From positions 1-57,859 of the forward strand of contig CANNKG010000009.1 in NCBI GenBank assembly GCA_947505105.1: a DNA stretch of 57,859 nt, read 5' to 3'. The notes below the pieces were generated by a model. The model had not been told where the DNA came from, ran no database searches, and was given only the letters and a program-made list of their open reading frames with translations. A program made the position numbers and the translations under genes. Position 1 is the stretch's first letter; every line of letters begins with the position of its first letter. This document shows, in pieces, positions 36,543 to 44,750 of the stretch. Origin of the DNA: Methylococcaceae bacterium (lineage in GTDB: Bacteria > Pseudomonadota > Gammaproteobacteria > Methylococcales > Methylomonadaceae).

Positions 36543-37262
36543 ATGTCGTTAATAAAATCCCTTACCAAAAAAAGCCGTTTAACTGCCGCTATTAAAACTG
36601 TTGAGCAAGCACGGAAAAGCGAAGGTGGTAAGGCTGAGCAATTGTTTATTAAAGCCTATGAAGAGTTTCGGGATGTTATTGCAGAAGACTTAATTTTGAG
36701 TGAAACTTTGTATAACTGGGGATTTGCTTTACTTCAGGAAGGTAAGACCAAAACGGGTGATGCGGCGATTAAACTATTTGAGGAAGCGATTAGCAAATTT
36801 TCGTTCTGTCAGATTATCGAGCCCAATTTTTTGGGAGCAGCTATTGATGGTGGCGTGGCGATGATGGAGCTTGCCAGAATTAAGGCGGTTAGCATTAGTG
36901 ATCCCTTGTATTTGTCAGCAAAAGCGCAATTTGAAGTGGCTGAGAATATCCAGAAAGGCAGTGCTCTCTATAATGTGGCGTGTATTTCAGCCTTAATTGG
37001 CGATGATGAGGCCTGTTTGAAAGCTTTGCAGGATGCTGTTGAATTTGGAAGCCTTCCGAATTATGAAGAAGTATTGAAAGATCCTGATTTGGAGACGGTA
37101 AAATCAAAATCTTGGTTTGCCGAGTTTATTGAGAGCGTGAAAAATCCGCCAAAAAAAGAAGCACAGGTGGAAGTTGCTGAGGGAAAGGATTCTGGTGTTT
37201 CGAAAGCACCGGAGTCGAAGCTTGGCGAGCAGGCAGCAGAGATAGAAGACAAGCCAGAATAA
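36543..37262 (+). CDS. TPR-like repeat protein of unknown function
   Basis: From ATG 36543 (a TTG six bases earlier is less likely; a GAGG ribosome site is near) this is a 239-residue helical protein. Repeats of the tetratricopeptide type can be made out at about 29-65, 66-110 and 140-180. The last has the pattern GSALYNVACISALIGDDEACLKAL, given here in part as YNVACISALIGDDEACLKAL. The C-terminal 45 residues are charged and probably disordered. There is no signal peptide, so it is cytoplasmic. It likely mediates protein contacts; the partner is unknown. Confidence 0.75.
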   Translation: MSLIKSLTKKSRLTAAIKTVEQARKSEGGKAEQLFIKAYEEFRDVIAEDLILSETLYNWGFALLQEGKTKTGDAAIKLFEEAISKFSFCQIIEPNFLGAAIDGGVAMMELARIKAVSISDPLYLSAKAQFEVAENIQKGSALYNVACISALIGDDEACLKALQDAVEFGSLPNYEEVLKDPDLETVKSKSWFAEFIESVKNPPKKEAQVEVAEGKDSGVSKAPESKLGEQAAEIEDKPE

Positions 37263-37290
37263 AGTTGGTACTGCTTAAGGGTGATATTTG

Positions 37291-37320
37291 GCTGAGTTAA
37301 TTACCTGTAATTAACTCAGC
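37291..37320. terminator. Strong hairpin after the TPR-like gene
   Basis: A perfect 13-bp stem (GCTGAGTTAATTA at 37291-37303, TAATTAACTCAGC at 37308-37320) with a CCTG loop. It lies 28 bases after the TPR-like stop and faces the converging AP2-like gene; only a short T-rich tail follows. Confidence 0.7.
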
Positions 37321-37426
37321 TTCCGTTATCGTTAAGTTCTGTTTTTTCATGGGCTTAAAGCCTGACTAATTTTGCATGTTAATTCGGCTGTGGGGTGTTT
37401 TTAGGCATGCTACAGGCAAATTCTAA

Positions 37427-37936
37427 TTAAGCAGCGTTTAATTCAGCGTCTTCATAAAGTCTAAGCTTTTTCCAACCAGCAAATTTGTCATCATGAAACG
37501 GGAGATCATGATCAATTGCGTGTTCGTAGCACATTCTAAACAGTCGGGCAGTTCGGAATGCATGCAACTCATCGTCGGCGGTGACCGTTTGGATATTGCC
37601 CACTTGGAAGGTTTTGTTACAGGATTTCCGATTTTTTACCCAGAATACCGTGTAGCATAAGTAGCTTTTATCCTTGCGGTGATCATACTTGATCGTTCTC
37701 GAAACTCCTGTTACTCCAGTCGTAGTTTTATTTTTAGGTGGCTTGAGAAAACGCGTTTTACTTCCCTTTAAGACTACTAACATTTGATCTCGCCAAGCAA
37801 TAGCTGCTTTTAACGATTTGGCTCGACTGCCCCATAGTTTGTGCGAGAAATAACGGCTATTTTCTTTGCCGCGTCTGACAATGCGAACCTGATAGCCAAA
37901 GGCATCAGGTTCTGTTATGTGTTTATGTTTTAGCAT
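37427..37936 (-). CDS. AP2-like DNA-binding-domain protein
   Basis: This 169-residue basic protein has two stretches resembling AP2/ERF-type domains: YQVRIVRRGKENSRYFSHKL with SLKAAIAWRDQML (about 15-54), and GVTGVSRTIKY with CYTVFWVKNRKSCNKTFQVG (about 74-112) followed by a helix. AP2-like modules in bacteria occur in homing endonucleases, integrases and stand-alone proteins. No nuclease motif is visible here. I believe similar stand-alone proteins occur in Methylococcales, from memory only. It stands alone between the TPR-like gene and the peroxiredoxin. Function unknown; DNA binding is inferred. Confidence 0.65.
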   Translation of the reverse strand: MLKHKHITEPDAFGYQVRIVRRGKENSRYFSHKLWGSRAKSLKAAIAWRDQMLVVLKGSKTRFLKPPKNKTTTGVTGVSRTIKYDHRKDKSYLCYTVFWVKNRKSCNKTFQVGNIQTVTADDELHAFRTARLFRMCYEHAIDHDLPFHDDKFAGWKKLRLYEDAELNAA

Positions 37937-38279
37937 AGTAAGAACTTCACTTATTTAATGTAACTTTGTACTTGGATTTCAGTGTTGCTATTTTAACTTA
38001 AATTTTAGTTTTGATCATATTTGAGGAATTAGAAACTACAGATTCAGTATCTACAAACACAAAAAATAACAAATATTAACTTACGACTCAGAAGTATAGT
38101 ATAGCTTCGAAATTTGTTATATCAAAATGTGAACAAAATTGGCACTTGATAAAAATAATTTTTGTGGAAGAATTCACAGAAATTCCCTAGTAATCTGGTG
38201 TAGAATATCAACTATCCACTTTATTAAAGTGGCGTAAACTTGATGATAATCTTTTATTAAACACACAATGGAGTTAAGT
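37937..38279. other. Divergent intergenic region, AP2-like gene and peroxiredoxin
   Basis: These 343 AT-rich bases contain the two divergent promoters. I could not identify a clean -35/-10 pair or an OxyR site. The ribosome site GGAG at 38271-38274 supports the ATG at 38280 for the peroxiredoxin. Confidence 0.5.
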
Positions 38280-38885
38280 ATGAGCGTACTAGTTGGTAAG
38301 CAAGCCCCTGATTTTACTGTTCCTGCTGTTTTAGGAGATGGTCAGATTGTGGATTCTTTCAGCTTTTCTGAAGCTACGAAAGGTAAATATGCGGTAATAT
38401 TTTTCTATCCACTCGATTTTACCTTTGTCTGCCCAAGCGAACTGATCGCATTAGATCATCGTATTGATGAGTTTAAAAGCCGTAATGTTGAAGTGATTGC
38501 GGTGTCTATCGATTCCCATTTTACTCACAATGCTTGGCGCAATACTCCGGTTAATCAAGGCGGTATTGGTCCAGTGCGTTACACAATGGCGGCTGATATT
38601 GCGCATACGATTGCTAAAGATTATGACGTTGAAGCTGATGCCCCAGCAGTGGCTTATCGCGGCAGCTTTTTGATTGATCGTAGTGGTAAAGTGCGTCACC
38701 AAGTCGTTAATGATTTACCGTTAGGTCGTAATATTGACGAATTGTTGCGTATGGTTGATGCATTACAGTTTTTCGAAGAAAACGGTGAAGTGTGTCCTGC
38801 GGGTTGGAAAAAAGGTGATGCCGGCATGAATGCAAGCCCAAAAGGTGTTGCTGAATATTTGTCGAGCAATGCTGACAAATTGTAA
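38280..38885 (+). CDS. Typical 2-Cys peroxiredoxin (AhpC/TSA family)
   Basis: From ATG 38280 (preceded by GGAGTTAAGT; an ATG at 38268 lies before this site and is unlikely) this is 201 residues. The peroxidatic Cys51 is in DFTFVCPSE and the resolving Cys172 in GEVCPAGW, which defines a typical 2-Cys peroxiredoxin forming disulfide-linked dimers. It reduces hydrogen peroxide and organic hydroperoxides, with thioredoxin or AhpF as reductant. No ahpF is nearby, so thioredoxin (trxA at 46089) is a reasonable donor. Followed by a strong terminator. Confidence 0.93.
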   Translation: MSVLVGKQAPDFTVPAVLGDGQIVDSFSFSEATKGKYAVIFFYPLDFTFVCPSELIALDHRIDEFKSRNVEVIAVSIDSHFTHNAWRNTPVNQGGIGPVRYTMAADIAHTIAKDYDVEADAPAVAYRGSFLIDRSGKVRHQVVNDLPLGRNIDELLRMVDALQFFEENGEVCPAGWKKGDAGMNASPKGVAEYLSSNADKL

Positions 38886-38913
38886 TTGACAGTTTTATTT
38901 GGTAGGACTTTTC

Positions 38914-38942
38914 AAAAAGCGCACCCTTGGGTGCGCTTTTTT
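38914..38942 (+). terminator. Rho-independent terminator after the peroxiredoxin gene
   Basis: GCGCACCC (38919-38926) pairs with GGGTGCGC (38929-38936), preceded by five A and followed by six T. This is a textbook intrinsic terminator that could also work on the other strand for the small membrane-protein gene. Confidence 0.92.
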
Positions 38943-38963
38943 CGTTAGGTCAGATGAGTCGCG

Positions 38964-39248
38964 CTAGTCTGATTTGTGCAAGTTCGACAGGAGTTTCTGC
39001 CTGACTAAAACTGCCGCAGCAATAGCAGCGAAAGCCGGGATGTGTCGGATCAATAATAACACCATGACCGAACCTTTGGTCATGCTGTTTAAAAGCGGGT
39101 TAGCGACGGTTAGCGTTATAATCCACCATACCGTCCAGTAGCCGATCAGTCCGATAATAACCCATTCGAAAGGTTTTCCGCCTTCTTTTTTGGCGGTTTG
39201 AAAAAACCATACGATCATCAGAATTGCGGCAATTTTTGCTAGCATCAT
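38964..39248 (-). CDS. Small membrane protein of unknown function
   Basis: A 94-residue protein with about three hydrophobic segments: 2-17, a Trp-rich stretch at about 28-50, and 62-81. The N-terminal half has a charged loop (KKEGGKPFEW). It has a strong ribosome site (AGGGGGT) before two adjacent ATG codons, and it shares the terminator at 38914-38942 with the convergent peroxiredoxin gene. I do not recognise the family. Confidence 0.65.
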   Translation of the reverse strand: MMLAKIAAILMIVWFFQTAKKEGGKPFEWVIIGLIGYWTVWWIITLTVANPLLNSMTKGSVMVLLLIRHIPAFAAIAAAVLVRQKLLSNLHKSD

Positions 39249-39409
39249 AAGTTTTACCCCCTGTTTCTAGTATTTTAATAAATTCTACGCATTACTTTAG
39301 ATAGGCCACAAACATCATGCGCTGATGTAATCGATGGATGTCAAAAGTTATGTGTTATCTTGCTAATCGATAGCAATCGGTATCATATTACTAAAATAAC
39401 CTCTGTGAC

Positions 39410-40708
39410 ATGAAAAAACTCTTTAAGCGCATTTTTATGAGCGTGCTATTTTTAATCGGCGTGAGTGTGTTATCGATTGCGGGGATGATTTTTATTTTTG
39501 ATTTGAAATATTTTAAACCACAAATAATAAACTTATTGCAGAAATCACTTGGTCATACTGTAGAGATTGAGGGAGAAATGCAACTTTATTTTATGCCTGA
39601 GTTTAAGATTAGGATTGGAAAAATTAAAATACATAATTCACCAGAGTTCACTAATTTTGAATTTACCGAATGGGAGTATGCTGAAATTAGTGTAAAACCC
39701 AGGTTAATTCGGCCTAGTAAAATAACTATTGGGTCTATTGTGGTGAAGCGTTTAATTTTGAATTTATCCATTAACCAACAAAATCATGCGAATTGGGATG
39801 ATTGGATAAGTCATCGTTCTGAAGATAAGTCTTCAACCTTGCTTGAAAATGTAAACTCGCTATTTGCGTGGGTTGATTTCGATACTGTGCACGTGGAACA
39901 AAGTGAAATTAATTTTATAAATCAGCGCGATGACTATACGCTGAAGTTGAGTGATTTGGATTTTACTGTTAAGGGTTTGGGGCAGGGAGGTAAAATTCCG
40001 ATTAACTGGACAGCGACTATCCAGCATACTCCGTCAGCGTTTCATCAGAATCTGGAATTCTCTGCGCAATTAACTCTGGATGGTGTTGAAAAAAGCTTAC
40101 ATCTGGAACAATTCAACTTTTTGGCTAAAGATATTCCACAAGTATCCCTTAAGGCCAATTCGATTGATTACCGAGCAGCCCCTGAGTATCTGGCTATTTC
40201 AAACCTGGAAATATCAAGTGGACCACTGAGCGTGCAAAGCACTCTTGCGAGCGTGTTGTCGGAACAGGGTTTTGTCCTCCAGGGGCATGTCAGTCTCTCT
40301 GAGTTTAACCCTAAGCAACTTATGGGGTACTGGCTTACCGATTTGCCTTTGCTACAAGATGATTCAGTATTAACGCATCTGGCAGCGGAACTTGATTTAT
40401 CGATCAGTAAAGAGCGTCTACAGTTAGCTCCTATTAAACTAACCCTGGATGATTCATCCATTGAAGGGGTTATGGAGTTAGGCGCTTCGCAGCAGAAACT
40501 AGCGTTGGAACTTGATCAACTGAATTTGGATCGATATGCTTCCGCCAACAGGGCAGGGAGCGATCAGCCGTTATCTGGATCTACTTCTGAAACCCTGTTG
40601 GGGGCTCTCGAACAATTTATTCACACCCCCATAGATGGGCGCTTAAAGGTCAAAAAACTAATAGTTAATCACGTTGAAATGCAGGATATTGTGCTGGATT
40701 TTAGGTGA
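39410..40708 (+). CDS. AsmA-family protein lacking the usual C-terminal part
   Basis: This 432-residue protein begins with a membrane anchor (about 7-31) followed by the AsmA N-terminal domain (YFKPQIINLLQKSLGHTVEI and EMQLYFMPEFKIRIGKIKI). It then continues as a beta-rich periplasmic region. AsmA-type proteins are bridge-like lipid-transport or outer-membrane assembly factors, usually 600 residues or more. This one stops after LIVNHVEMQDIVLDFR, just where the C-terminal AsmA_2-like part normally starts. I found no continuation before the convergent mpl gene, which ends 16 bases later. It may be a shortened remnant or a natural short form. Confidence 0.8.
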   Translation: MKKLFKRIFMSVLFLIGVSVLSIAGMIFIFDLKYFKPQIINLLQKSLGHTVEIEGEMQLYFMPEFKIRIGKIKIHNSPEFTNFEFTEWEYAEISVKPRLIRPSKITIGSIVVKRLILNLSINQQNHANWDDWISHRSEDKSSTLLENVNSLFAWVDFDTVHVEQSEINFINQRDDYTLKLSDLDFTVKGLGQGGKIPINWTATIQHTPSAFHQNLEFSAQLTLDGVEKSLHLEQFNFLAKDIPQVSLKANSIDYRAAPEYLAISNLEISSGPLSVQSTLASVLSEQGFVLQGHVSLSEFNPKQLMGYWLTDLPLLQDDSVLTHLAAELDLSISKERLQLAPIKLTLDDSSIEGVMELGASQQKLALELDQLNLDRYASANRAGSDQPLSGSTSETLLGALEQFIHTPIDGRLKVKKLIVNHVEMQDIVLDFR

Positions 40709-40724
40709 TTATGATTAACAGGTA

Positions 40725-42089
40725 TTAAGCTAGGACCTCTTGTAAGCGTTGATAAATGCCGCCGAAACTTCCGTTGCTCATCAGGACGAAATGACCGCCC
40801 TTAGCGGCTTCTTGCTTAAATTGTTTGATAATGGCATCTAGCGATGTGCAAATTTGAATGTTTTTGGCATATTTTTGTAATTCACTTAAGTCCCAGGCAA
40901 GATTGTCCGGTTGGTAAAGTATTGCTAGATTGGCATCAGACAGTGATTCAGCGAGTGTTTGGGTATGAATGCCCATACGCATGGTATTGGAGCGTGGTTC
41001 GACAATCGCGATAATGCGCTCGGTTGGCACTTGTTTACGTAAACCTTCTAGGGTTGTCTTGATGGCGGTCGGGTGATGGGCAAAATCGTCGTATACCGTA
41101 ATGTTGTTCTGCTTAAAGAGTATTTCCATGCGTCGTTTGACGTTTTTAAAGTGCTTTAAAGCTTCAATGGCATCGTTAGGTAGAATGCCGATATGTCTGG
41201 CAGCAGCAATGGCGGCGAGTGCATTATAAACATTATGCAGGCCAGTCAGTGACCACTCTACGATGCCTTGTTCAAGACTATCAAACATGACCGTAAAACG
41301 ACTGCCATCTGGCGCATTTAAGTGCGCCTGCCAAGGGCTTGCTGCATCAATGGCTGTTTGCTGCACCGGTGTCCAACATCCCATCGCCAGAACGTCTTTA
41401 AGGTTTTCATCACATGCGGGCGCAATAATCAGTCCTTCACCCGGTATCGTGCGCACCAAATGATGAAATTGGCGTTTAATCGCGTCTAAATCCGGAAAAA
41501 TATCAGCATGGTCAAATTCCAGGTTATTAAGAATCGCTGTTCTCGGGCGATAATGGACGAATTTTGAACGTTTATCAAAAAATGCCGTATCGTATTCATC
41601 GGCCTCAATGACAAAAAAGTCCGATTCGCCTAAACGCGCGGATAGACCGAAATTTAATGGGATGCCGCCGATCAAGAACCCCGGTTTAAAACCCTGATAT
41701 TCCAGAATCCAACTTAACATACTGGTGGTCGTTGTTTTGCCATGGGTTCCGGCAACCGCTAAGACCCACTTTTTTTGGAGCACCTGTTCTGCTAACCATT
41801 GCGGACCCGAACAATAAGGAATACCTAGATTTAAAACAGCTTCTACTTCGGGATTGCCGCGTGAGAGCGCATTGCCAATGATCACTAAATCCGGCTTATC
41901 GGTAAGATTTTCGGCTTTATAGCCTTCCATCAGGGTAATGCCTTGTTCTTGCAGTTGCGTGCTCATCGGTGGATAGACTTGCTGATCAGAGCCGCTGACG
42001 CGAAAACCTGATTGTTTGGCGATAACGGCTATTCCACCCATAAAGGTGCCGCAAATACCGAGAATATGAATATGTAAAGGTGTGGTCAT
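40725..42089 (-). CDS. mpl: UDP-N-acetylmuramate:L-alanyl-gamma-D-glutamyl-meso-diaminopimelate ligase
   Basis: This is a Mur-ligase-family protein of 454 residues from ATG 42089. The reading frame extends 17 codons upstream, but MTTPLHIHILGICGTFMGG is the normal start. It reattaches the tripeptide released during peptidoglycan turnover to UDP-MurNAc. Motifs visible are the N-terminal HILGICGTFMGGIAV, the P-loop AVAGTHGKTTTTSML (about 113-127), NLEFDHADIF and the C-terminal DDFAHHPTAI typical of Mpl and MurC. Presence of Mpl rather than MurC is indicated by GICGTFMGG and the SGSDQQVYPPMST stretch. The ankyrin-protein gene lies upstream in the same direction. Confidence 0.95.
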   Translation of the reverse strand: MTTPLHIHILGICGTFMGGIAVIAKQSGFRVSGSDQQVYPPMSTQLQEQGITLMEGYKAENLTDKPDLVIIGNALSRGNPEVEAVLNLGIPYCSGPQWLAEQVLQKKWVLAVAGTHGKTTTTSMLSWILEYQGFKPGFLIGGIPLNFGLSARLGESDFFVIEADEYDTAFFDKRSKFVHYRPRTAILNNLEFDHADIFPDLDAIKRQFHHLVRTIPGEGLIIAPACDENLKDVLAMGCWTPVQQTAIDAASPWQAHLNAPDGSRFTVMFDSLEQGIVEWSLTGLHNVYNALAAIAAARHIGILPNDAIEALKHFKNVKRRMEILFKQNNITVYDDFAHHPTAIKTTLEGLRKQVPTERIIAIVEPRSNTMRMGIHTQTLAESLSDANLAILYQPDNLAWDLSELQKYAKNIQICTSLDAIIKQFKQEAAKGGHFVLMSNGSFGGIYQRLQEVLA

Positions 42090-42169
42090 GAAGTCGTTGG
42101 TAAATAAAAAATTTAATGTGAAACCCGATTGATCGGGCATAAGTCAAAATTAGAACAGCGGGGTAGTGC

Positions 42170-42730
42170 TTATTTGCCGTCGGATTTAGCTTCTTCTTTG
42201 GGTTTTTCCTCGCTCTTGGTTTCGCCTTCAACATTGGCCTCAGCGCCTTCGGCAGATGTTTCACCTTCTGCAGTCGGTTCTGGTTTGCTCGGGTCTTTGG
42301 CGCCTGCTGCTTCTAACAATTTTACCAGTTGAGTGTTGGGGGTGTTTTTTGCTTTGGTGATGACGGGTACATTTTTTTTATCGATGGCGTTAACGTCTGC
42401 GCCTGCGGCTATGAGCGTTTTAACATTGGTTTCATCACCAAAGGCGATCGCCTCCATTAAAGCGGTGGTGCCGAGATTGTCGGCCATGTTTGGATCTGCG
42501 CCATAAGACAATAAAACTTTCATAACGCGGGCATTGCCGCTTCGACTCGCTCCCATTAAGGCTGTTCGACCATTTTGAAGTGTCGCATTGACATCCAAAC
42601 CCTGGCCTAATAATGCTTCAACCCGTTGACTATTGCCAGCAATAGCTGCTGCGATGAGATCTTTGGGTTCTTCGGAAATTGCGGGGGAGCATAACAACCA
42701 ACCGAGCAAAATTAATATTTTACGAAACAT
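42170..42730 (-). CDS. Periplasmic ankyrin-repeat protein
   Basis: This 186-residue protein has a signal peptide (hydrophobic 4-14, cleavage probably after AIS at 19) followed by about four ankyrin repeats (22-53, 54-86, 87-119, 120-145; for example GRTALMGASRSGNARVMKVL). A charged Glu/Lys/Ala-rich tail (146-186) is probably disordered. It should act in the periplasm as a protein-binding module; partners are unknown. It is transcribed in the direction of mpl, 80 bases before that start, and could share its transcript. Confidence 0.85.
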   Translation of the reverse strand: MFRKILILLGWLLCSPAISEEPKDLIAAAIAGNSQRVEALLGQGLDVNATLQNGRTALMGASRSGNARVMKVLLSYGADPNMADNLGTTALMEAIAFGDETNVKTLIAAGADVNAIDKKNVPVITKAKNTPNTQLVKLLEAAGAKDPSKPEPTAEGETSAEGAEANVEGETKSEEKPKEEAKSDGK

Positions 42731-42869
42731 GGCAATGCATTCTTGCGTTTACGCGTGACTTACGTTGAAATAAAGAGATTGAAATTGATCTCGCCATGGT
42801 TTGATTAATTGTGAGTCTGTGTAGAGATCGGTTGGTTATTTTAGTTATTGCCTTTTATATCATCTAATA

Positions 42870-43247
42870 ATGAGTCAGAAAAACAAAATTTTAGTCGAGG
42901 CATGGCCTCAATTCATCGAATCTCAATCATCGCCCGATCATGGTCGCTTTGTGTTCGCCTATACTATCACTATTACCAATGTCGGATCGGTGCCTGCCAA
43001 ATTATTAACGCGTCATTGGTTGATCACTGATGCGAATGGCAAGGTCCAGGAGGTCAGTGGCGAAGGCGTTATTGGTGAGCAGCCCTACCTTCGTCCGGGT
43101 GAAAGTTTCAGTTACTCAAGTGGCGCGATGCTCGATACACCAGTAGGCGTCATGCAAGGCAAATATATCATGCGTTCGGATGACGGGGAGAGTTTTAGTG
43201 CCGTCATTCCTAAATTTACGCTATCTATTCCAAGAACGCTGCACTAA
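42870..43247 (+). CDS. apaG: ApaG family protein (Co2+/Mg2+ efflux-associated)
   Basis: This 125-residue protein has the immunoglobulin-like ApaG fold, seen in [36 protein letters not shown] and [20 protein letters not shown]. ApaG is encoded next to the diadenosine-tetraphosphatase gene in many gammaproteobacteria, and apaH follows here after five bases. It has been connected with divalent-cation resistance, but its molecular function is not settled. Confidence 0.94.
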   Translation: MSQKNKILVEAWPQFIESQSSPDHGRFVFAYTITITNVGSVPAKLLTRHWLITDANGKVQEVSGEGVIGEQPYLRPGESFSYSSGAMLDTPVGVMQGKYIMRSDDGESFSAVIPKFTLSIPRTLH

Positions 43248-43252
43248 AGTTT

Positions 43253-44077
43253 ATGGCCATCTACGCGATTGGAGACATTCAGGGCTGTTACGATGATTTA
43301 TTAAGATTACTGGATGTTATCAAATTTGATCCAGGAGTCGATAATCTTTGGTTTGTAGGCGATTTGGTCAATCGGGGGCCGCAATCGCTCCAAACGCTAC
43401 GCTTTGTAAAAACCTTAGGTTCGGCAGCAATCACTGTGTTGGGTAATCATGATTTACATTTGCTGGCTGCTTTCTGCCTTGAAAAAGTCGCTCAAAAGAA
43501 GGATTCCTTACATCAGGTGCTGGAGGCGCCAGATTGTGAAGAGTTAATGGATTGGTTGCGCAATTGTCCGTTGTTTTATCATCAGGATGGGTATTGTTTG
43601 ATTCATGCAGGTTTACCTCCGCAATGGAGTTTTGCGCAAACCGTAAAAATGGCTCGCAAAGCAGAGGCTGTTCTCAGAAGTCCGGATTACCGGGACTTTA
43701 TGGGGCAAATGTATGGTGATAAACCGAAACGTTGGTCGACAAATTTGACCGGAAGTAATGAAATTCGTTTCATTATTAATTGTTTTACCCGCATGCGTTA
43801 TTGTGAAAAAGACGGTAGTCTGGATTTTACCCATAGCTGCGCACCCGGCGAACAGCCAAAACATTTAATCCCATGGTTTAAGATGCCTAAACGTAAAAGC
43901 GCCGATATGAAAATTATTTTCGGACACTGGTCAACCTTGGGATATTACGTGGCGGATAATTGTTATGCCATTGATACCGGCTGTTTATGGGGCGGTCAAT
44001 TAACCGCTTTAAGATTAAGTGAACCGGTTGAAAGAATCAGTATCGCTTGCGCTGGTTACAAGAAACCGGGGAACTGA
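43253..44077 (+). CDS. apaH: Diadenosine tetraphosphatase (symmetrical)
   Basis: This 274-residue metallophosphoesterase cleaves Ap4A to two ADP and can remove Np4-type RNA caps. The calcineurin-type motifs are intact: GDIQGCYDDL (7-16), GDLVNRGP (about 37-44), LGNHDLHLL (about 63-71), IHAGLPP and FGHWS. It sits five bases after apaG and overlaps nothing else except the upstream reading-frame extension of the nucleotidase gene. Slightly shorter than the 280-residue E. coli enzyme. Confidence 0.95.
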   Translation: MAIYAIGDIQGCYDDLLRLLDVIKFDPGVDNLWFVGDLVNRGPQSLQTLRFVKTLGSAAITVLGNHDLHLLAAFCLEKVAQKKDSLHQVLEAPDCEELMDWLRNCPLFYHQDGYCLIHAGLPPQWSFAQTVKMARKAEAVLRSPDYRDFMGQMYGDKPKRWSTNLTGSNEIRFIINCFTRMRYCEKDGSLDFTHSCAPGEQPKHLIPWFKMPKRKSADMKIIFGHWSTLGYYVADNCYAIDTGCLWGGQLTALRLSEPVERISIACAGYKKPGN

Positions 44078-44081
44078 CGTT

Positions 44082-44750
44082 ATGGCCGGGATCAGTATGG
44101 ATTGGAGTAACATTGATACGGTGCTGCTTGATATGGATGGAACCTTGCTGGATTTGAATTTTGATAATCATTTTTGGCAAGAGTTTGTACCGTTAAATTA
44201 TGCGCGCCAGCACAATTTGACTTTGGATGAGGCGAAGCGGCATCTGGAACCGCAATTCAAACAGATGGAGGGGCGTTTGGAGTGGTATTGTCTTGATTAT
44301 TGGAGCAACGCGCTAGATCTTGACATTATCGGCTTGAAAACTGAAATAGCGGGGTTGATTGCCGTTTTGCCGCATGTGATCGAGTTTTTGGAAAAAATTC
44401 GGCGTTCATCTCATAAAATAATGCTGGTGACTAATGCCCATCAGGCCAGTCTAGGCTTAAAAATGGAGAAAACTTGTCTGAGGCCTTTTTTTGACGCGAT
44501 TGTTAGCGCCCATGATTTGGGAGCCGCTAAAGAGCATCAGGAATTTTGGCGCGGATTTCAGGCGCAGTTTGCAATTGATAAACAACGCACCTTGATGGTC
44601 GATGACAGCTTGCCGGTCTTACGTGCTGCCCGAGAGTTTGGAATTCGCCATTTAATTACCATCAGTCAACCTGACTCTAAATGCCCCAAGAAGACTACGG
44701 ACGAGTTTCCGGCTATTGCGGATTTCCGCGAACTCTTGGTCGGGCTTTAG
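44082..44750 (+). CDS. yrfG: HAD-family GMP/IMP nucleotidase (YrfG-like)
   Basis: From ATG 44082 this is a 222-residue HAD phosphatase. The reading frame opens at 44019, but the family start is near DWSNIDTVLLDMDGTLLDL. Motif I is LLDMDGTLLD with the nucleophilic Asp, motif II LVTNAH, motif III in AAKEH and motif IV MVDDSLPVL. It closely resembles E. coli YrfG, which dephosphorylates GMP and IMP, in the segments DNHFWQEFVP and WYCLDYWSNAL. It starts five bases after apaH, so the two are likely co-transcribed. Its last 38 bases overlap the 3' end of rhlB on the other strand. Confidence 0.88.
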   Translation: MAGISMDWSNIDTVLLDMDGTLLDLNFDNHFWQEFVPLNYARQHNLTLDEAKRHLEPQFKQMEGRLEWYCLDYWSNALDLDIIGLKTEIAGLIAVLPHVIEFLEKIRRSSHKIMLVTNAHQASLGLKMEKTCLRPFFDAIVSAHDLGAAKEHQEFWRGFQAQFAIDKQRTLMVDDSLPVLRAAREFGIRHLITISQPDSKCPKKTTDEFPAIADFRELLVGL

